A stretch of DNA of 6,237 nucleotides. Origin: JAHFLF01 sp964560145. GTDB lineage: Bacteria > Patescibacteriota > Minisyncoccia > UBA6257 > 1-14-0-10-44-23. The stretch covers positions 1 through 6,237 of the forward strand of contig CAZLKS010000043.1 in the NCBI GenBank assembly GCA_964560145.1, given 5' to 3'. Below, one piece after another: positions 4,128 through 6,237 of this stretch. The first letter of the stretch is position 1. Each line of letters opens with the position of its first letter. The notes under the pieces were generated by a model. That model searched no databases, was not told where the DNA came from, and saw nothing but the letters and a program-made list of their open reading frames with translations. Made by a program: the position numbers and the translations under genes.

Positions 4128-4937
4128 ATGTCAGAAGACAAAAAGAAGAACGCAGTTGTCAGTGAGGAGGCGGTGGAGCCGCAGCAGCCAGTTAACCCAG
4201 CCGAATTAGCCTTGTATGAAGAGATGGCTAAGAACGGTGTTTTGTTTGGTCGCCGCCGCAGCCGAACGAACCCGAAGATGAAGCCGTACATCCACACGAC
4301 CCGCAGTGGCTTCGAAGTCATTGACTTGCAGCAGACCGTCGCCGGTATCGAAAAGGCCCAGGCTTTCCTGAAAGAGGTGGTCAAGAAGGGTCAGCTTTTG
4401 CTCGTTGCCGCAACGACTCCCGCCGGTGAAGCTCCTGCTACGAAGCTGGCAAACGACTACGGTCTTCCGTACGTTACTCTTCGTTGGCTTGGAGGAACCC
4501 TCTCGAACTTTGAGGTCATGAGTAAGCGTATTGCTCATTTGATTGCTCGCAAGGCCGACAAGGCTGCTGGCCGTCTTGATAAGTACACGAAAAAGGAGCG
4601 TGTCGTCATCGACAAAGAAATCGAGCGCTTGACCAAGCTCTTCGGTGGACTCGAGAAGATGAGTATGCTTCCTGGAGCTATCTTGGTTATTGGTGCTGAG
4701 CAGCACCGCACTGCTATCCGCGAGGCAAACCGAATGCGTATTCCAGTTATCGCCATTGCTAGTACCGATACGAATCCCGCCGGAATCGACTACTTAATTC
4801 CTGCAAACGATGGCAGTATTCTCTCTATTGAGTATGTTTTGAATAAACTTCGTGCTGCAATCAACGAAGGTATAAAGGAAAAGACTGCCGCCCCAGCAGT
4901 AGCGAAAGCCGTAAAGTCCGAAGCCAAGAAAGCTTAA
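4128..4937 (+). CDS. rpsB: 30S ribosomal protein S2
   Basis: Protein S2 of the small ribosomal subunit, bound on the back of the 30S head-body junction and needed for S1 binding in bacteria that have S1. The 269 residues comprise a charged N-terminal extension (1-25), the core opening NGVLFGRRRSRTNPKMKPYI (36-55), and GFEVIDLQQTV (61-71). Further on are TLRWLGGTLSNF (117-128), the protruding coiled-coil helices (about 134-180), PGAILVIGAEQHRTAIREA (182-200), DTNPAGIDYLIPANDGS (214-230), and a Lys/Ala-rich tail (250-269). The usual GVHFGH...WNPKM signature is altered: both His and the Trp are replaced (Leu39, Arg42, Thr47). ATG 4128 has no Shine-Dalgarno and sits in an AT-rich context; the N-terminus just after it is acidic and unconserved, so the exact start is less sure than the gene. 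tsf follows, the classic pairing. Confidence 0.97.
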   Translation: MSEDKKKNAVVSEEAVEPQQPVNPAELALYEEMAKNGVLFGRRRSRTNPKMKPYIHTTRSGFEVIDLQQTVAGIEKAQAFLKEVVKKGQLLLVAATTPAGEAPATKLANDYGLPYVTLRWLGGTLSNFEVMSKRIAHLIARKADKAAGRLDKYTKKERVVIDKEIERLTKLFGGLEKMSMLPGAILVIGAEQHRTAIREANRMRIPVIAIASTDTNPAGIDYLIPANDGSILSIEYVLNKLRAAINEGIKEKTAAPAVAKAVKSEAKKA

Positions 4938-4959
4938 GAATCAGCACCCAGCGGCTGAA

Positions 4960-4988
4960 TTCAATAGAACGTGTTTTTTTGGTATACT
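4960..4988 (+). promoter_or_regulatory. Putative internal promoter of tsf
   Basis: A TATACT -10 (4983-4988) directly follows a T7 run and lies 17 bp after a weak -35, TTCAAT (4960-4965). The start would be near 4995, with a leader of about 29 nt that lacks a Shine-Dalgarno. It would let EF-Ts be made apart from S2. Confidence 0.45.
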
Positions 4989-5023
4989 AGTAGCATCAAC
5001 GACTATTAATCAATCAACTATCT

Positions 5024-5467
5024 ATGAGTCTTGCAGATGTATCGAAGCTTCGTGAAGAAACGGGTGCCGGCATGATGGATGTTAAGCGTGCGCTCGATAG
5101 TGTTGGTGGTGACTATGAAAAGGCAAAGGCAGCGCTGCTCGCTTCTGGTCTTGCGAAAGCCGAGAAGAAGGGTGATCGCGTTGCTGGCGCCGGTTACCTT
5201 GAAGCATACGTGCACGGTGGCAGAATCGGCGTATTACTAGAGATATTCGCCGAGACCGACTTCGTGACTCGTTCGGAGGATTTCCGTGCTGCTGCTCACA
5301 ACGTTGCAATGCAGATTTCTGCAACTGCACCTGAGTCACCAGAGCAATTGTTATCTCAGCCTTATCTTCGTGATGAATCAATCACTGTCGAGCAGTATCT
5401 GAAGACTATTGTTGCTAAGCTCGGTGAAAACATTAAGGTGAGCCGCTTTACACGGTATCAGCTGTAG
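5024..5467 (+). CDS. tsf: Elongation factor Ts, minimal form
   Basis: Guanine nucleotide exchange factor for EF-Tu in the cytoplasm; it releases GDP so that EF-Tu can reload with GTP and aminoacyl-tRNA. The 147 residues begin with the N-terminal UBA-like domain (VSKLREETGAGMMDVKRAL, 6-24) followed by YEKAKAALLASGLAKAEKK (31-49). The core contains GGRIGVLLEIFAETDFVTRSEDF (65-87), whose Thr78-Asp79-Phe80-Val81 is the TDFV motif; its Asp-Phe disturbs the magnesium site of EF-Tu. VAMQISATAPE (94-104) and the typical ending GENIKVSRFTRYQL (134-147) follow. E. coli EF-Ts is 283 aa; this form lacks the second core subdomain and coiled coil, as in other short versions such as that of Thermus, but is even shorter. 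The conserved C-terminus shows it is complete rather than truncated. There is no Shine-Dalgarno before ATG 5024. Confidence 0.96.
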   Translation: MSLADVSKLREETGAGMMDVKRALDSVGGDYEKAKAALLASGLAKAEKKGDRVAGAGYLEAYVHGGRIGVLLEIFAETDFVTRSEDFRAAAHNVAMQISATAPESPEQLLSQPYLRDESITVEQYLKTIVAKLGENIKVSRFTRYQL

Positions 5468-5479
5468 GGCAATCGCGAA

Positions 5480-5507
5480 TTCGCCAGTTGGCGAACGAAT
5501 TAGTTTT
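5480..5507 (+). terminator. Weak intrinsic terminator after tsf
   Basis: TTCGCC (5480-5485) pairs with GGCGAA (5490-5495) around an AGTT tetraloop, 12 bases after the tsf stop. A short TTTT (5504-5507) comes 8 nt after the stem, so termination may be partial. AATTCG (5478-5483) can also pair with CGAATT (5496-5501) as an alternative. Confidence 0.45.
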
Positions 5508-5537
5508 CTGATTAGCAAGTATTAGTGATTACTCTCC

Positions 5538-5885
5538 ATGTACAATTTCACCGTTCAAATAATTCTCGTTACCAGCCTTGCAGTAATGATTTATTTACTG
5601 GCGCGGGCTTTGCCACGGGTGAGTGATGCCGAGGATGGTGCGGTCGCGGGCTTTTTTGATCGTTTGGTTGATAAGTTGCCACTTGAACGCATCGATATTA
5701 CGATTAGCGCGGTACTTGAGAAGGCACTTCGTAAGTCAAAGATTCTGGTGCTTAAGCTTGATAACGCCATTAACGACTATATTGAACAGATTCGTAAACA
5801 CTCACCAGCGGTGAAAGCGAGTCAACAGGTGAACTTAAAAGAAAAGATGGAGGCACTGCAGGAGGATTCAAAAAACACCCGTTAG
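5538..5885 (+). CDS. Small single-pass membrane protein of unknown function
   Basis: A 115-aa protein I cannot assign to a named family. Residues 5-24 form one hydrophobic membrane helix (FTVQIILVTSLAVMIYLLAR). A linker with DAEDGAVAGFFDRLVDKLPLERIDI (30-54) and a basic, helical segment (58-88: VLEKALRKSKILVLKLDNAINDYIEQIRK) follow, ending in a charged tail (95-115). The likely topology is N-out with the basic soluble part in the cytoplasm, by the positive-inside rule. The KSKILVLKLDN-type segment reminds me of small membrane proteins seen in Parcubacteria, which is memory only. It starts 70 bp after tsf on the same strand, has no Shine-Dalgarno, and may be read through the weak tsf terminator. 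Its last codons and stop form part of a terminator hairpin. Confidence 0.8.
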   Translation: MYNFTVQIILVTSLAVMIYLLARALPRVSDAEDGAVAGFFDRLVDKLPLERIDITISAVLEKALRKSKILVLKLDNAINDYIEQIRKHSPAVKASQQVNLKEKMEALQEDSKNTR

Positions 5886-5895
5886 GGTGTTTTTT
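5870..5895. terminator. Bidirectional intrinsic terminator over two converging stop codons
   Basis: AAAAAACACCC (5870-5880) and GGGTGTTTTTT (5885-5895) form a perfect 11-bp inverted repeat with a GTTA loop (5881-5884). In both directions the stem ends in a T-run. The plus-strand TAG (5883-5885) and the minus-strand TAA (5884-5882) both lie in the loop or at its edge. Confidence 0.9.
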
Positions 5896-6237
5896 GTTCG
5901 CTTGAGTGACTATCTTCGCTTTCCTCCTTTATCCGTACTTGATTGAGATAGTCGAAATCTTCCGGCGTAACGCGCAATTTTGCTATTGGCGTAACTGACA
6001 CTCGACTAATGAATTCATCGATAGGATACCCCTCATTATTCGTACCTTGCTCAAAGGCCTTCTTCGGAAGAATGTAAATGACCCCGTCAGACCATGGATG
6101 CGAATCGAGAACGCTCTGACTGCTTACAGCAAAGCTATATGTTTTTTTGCCTTCTTGTTCCGAGTATCCACTTTCGGTTCGTCCCTTCATTTTTTTCCGG
6201 TCTCGAATTGCGTAAAAGATAGGTAGGACGCTATCAC
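5882..6237 (-). CDS. Unknown protein, C-terminal part; 5' end beyond the window
   Basis: A frame ending at TAA (5884-5882) stays open to the right edge of the window. The first ATG (6190) is probably internal, because the 15 codons before it read as plausible protein (SVLPIFYAIRDRKK), leaving 117 visible residues. The protein is mainly hydrophilic, with no membrane segment and no motif I recognise. Visible stretches include YSFAVSSQSVLDSHPWSDG, GVIYILPKKAFEQ and VTPIAKLRVTPEDFDYLNQV, followed by an acidic, Ser/Glu-rich tail that ends EQKTP. The patterned hydrophobic residues suggest a folded soluble domain. The gene overlaps the membrane-protein gene by 4 bp, tail to tail. If ATG 6190 were the true start, the protein would be 102 aa; the AAAAAA and CCGG just before it offer no Shine-Dalgarno. 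Confidence 0.65.
   Translation of the reverse strand, partial: DSVLPIFYAIRDRKKMKGRTESGYSEQEGKKTYSFAVSSQSVLDSHPWSDGVIYILPKKAFEQGTNNEGYPIDEFISRVSVTPIAKLRVTPEDFDYLNQVRIKEESEDSHSSEQKTP

Noticed and set aside
4206..4706. Long minus-strand open frame inside rpsB
   Set aside because: It is a shadow of the clearly conserved S2 coding frame; no promoter or ribosome binding site was found.
4938..4980. Terminator between rpsB and tsf
   Set aside because: A bulged hairpin (GAATCAGC with GCTGA-A-TTC) exists, but the T-run comes about 13 nt later and sits between the likely -35 and -10 of tsf.
5082..5381. Minus-strand open frame inside tsf
   Set aside because: It is antisense to a conserved gene and its His/Arg/Gln-rich product is typical of a spurious frame.

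Overview
The window reads as a piece of a small bacterial chromosome, most likely from the Candidate Phyla Radiation (Patescibacteria, Parcubacteria-like). This is inferred from an unusually short EF-Ts (147 aa), an ATP synthase epsilon subunit reduced to its N-terminal domain (93 aa), a divergent ribosomal protein S2, a pseudopilin, tightly packed genes on both strands, and an almost complete lack of Shine-Dalgarno sequences. No 16S gene or other decisive taxonomic marker is present, so the assignment is moderate.

Layout. Positions 1-1011 (+) hold the end of the F-type ATP synthase operon: the C-terminal part of atpD, then atpC. A palindromic REP-like repeat lies between them. Positions 1015-2242 (-) hold a pseudopilin gene preceded by a sugar-phosphate transferase gene. 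The pseudopilin start region is built from a short TAGTTGGTAGT-type repeat. A GT4 glycosyltransferase (2272-3420, +) diverges from the sugar transferase across only 29 bp, where two extended -10 elements overlap on opposite strands. Together the two enzymes look like the start of a surface glycan or glycolipid pathway: priming of a lipid carrier, then addition of a sugar.

Positions 3421-3905 hold a GC-richer insert (about 59% G+C by hand count over 3481-3840, against roughly 42-52% in lines sampled nearby). It carries one small gene of unknown function on the minus strand, with its own terminator and the only strong Shine-Dalgarno sequence in the window. A 26-bp dyad separates it from the promoter of the next operon.

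Positions 3901-5467 (+) hold rpsB and tsf (ribosomal protein S2 and EF-Ts). They are preceded by a leader of about 190 nt containing three hairpins, the last of which looks like an intrinsic terminator, so an attenuator or a separate small RNA is possible. tsf seems to have an extra promoter of its own. Positions 5538-5885 (+) encode a small single-pass membrane protein of unknown function. It converges on a partial unknown gene that runs off the right edge (5882-6237, -), and the two share a perfect bidirectional terminator that includes both stop codons.

No CRISPR array, tRNA, rRNA, insertion sequence or complete mobile element was seen. The most interesting items are the rpsB leader, the GC-rich orphan gene with its operator-like dyad, the overlapping divergent promoter, and the repeat-derived pseudopilin leader peptide.
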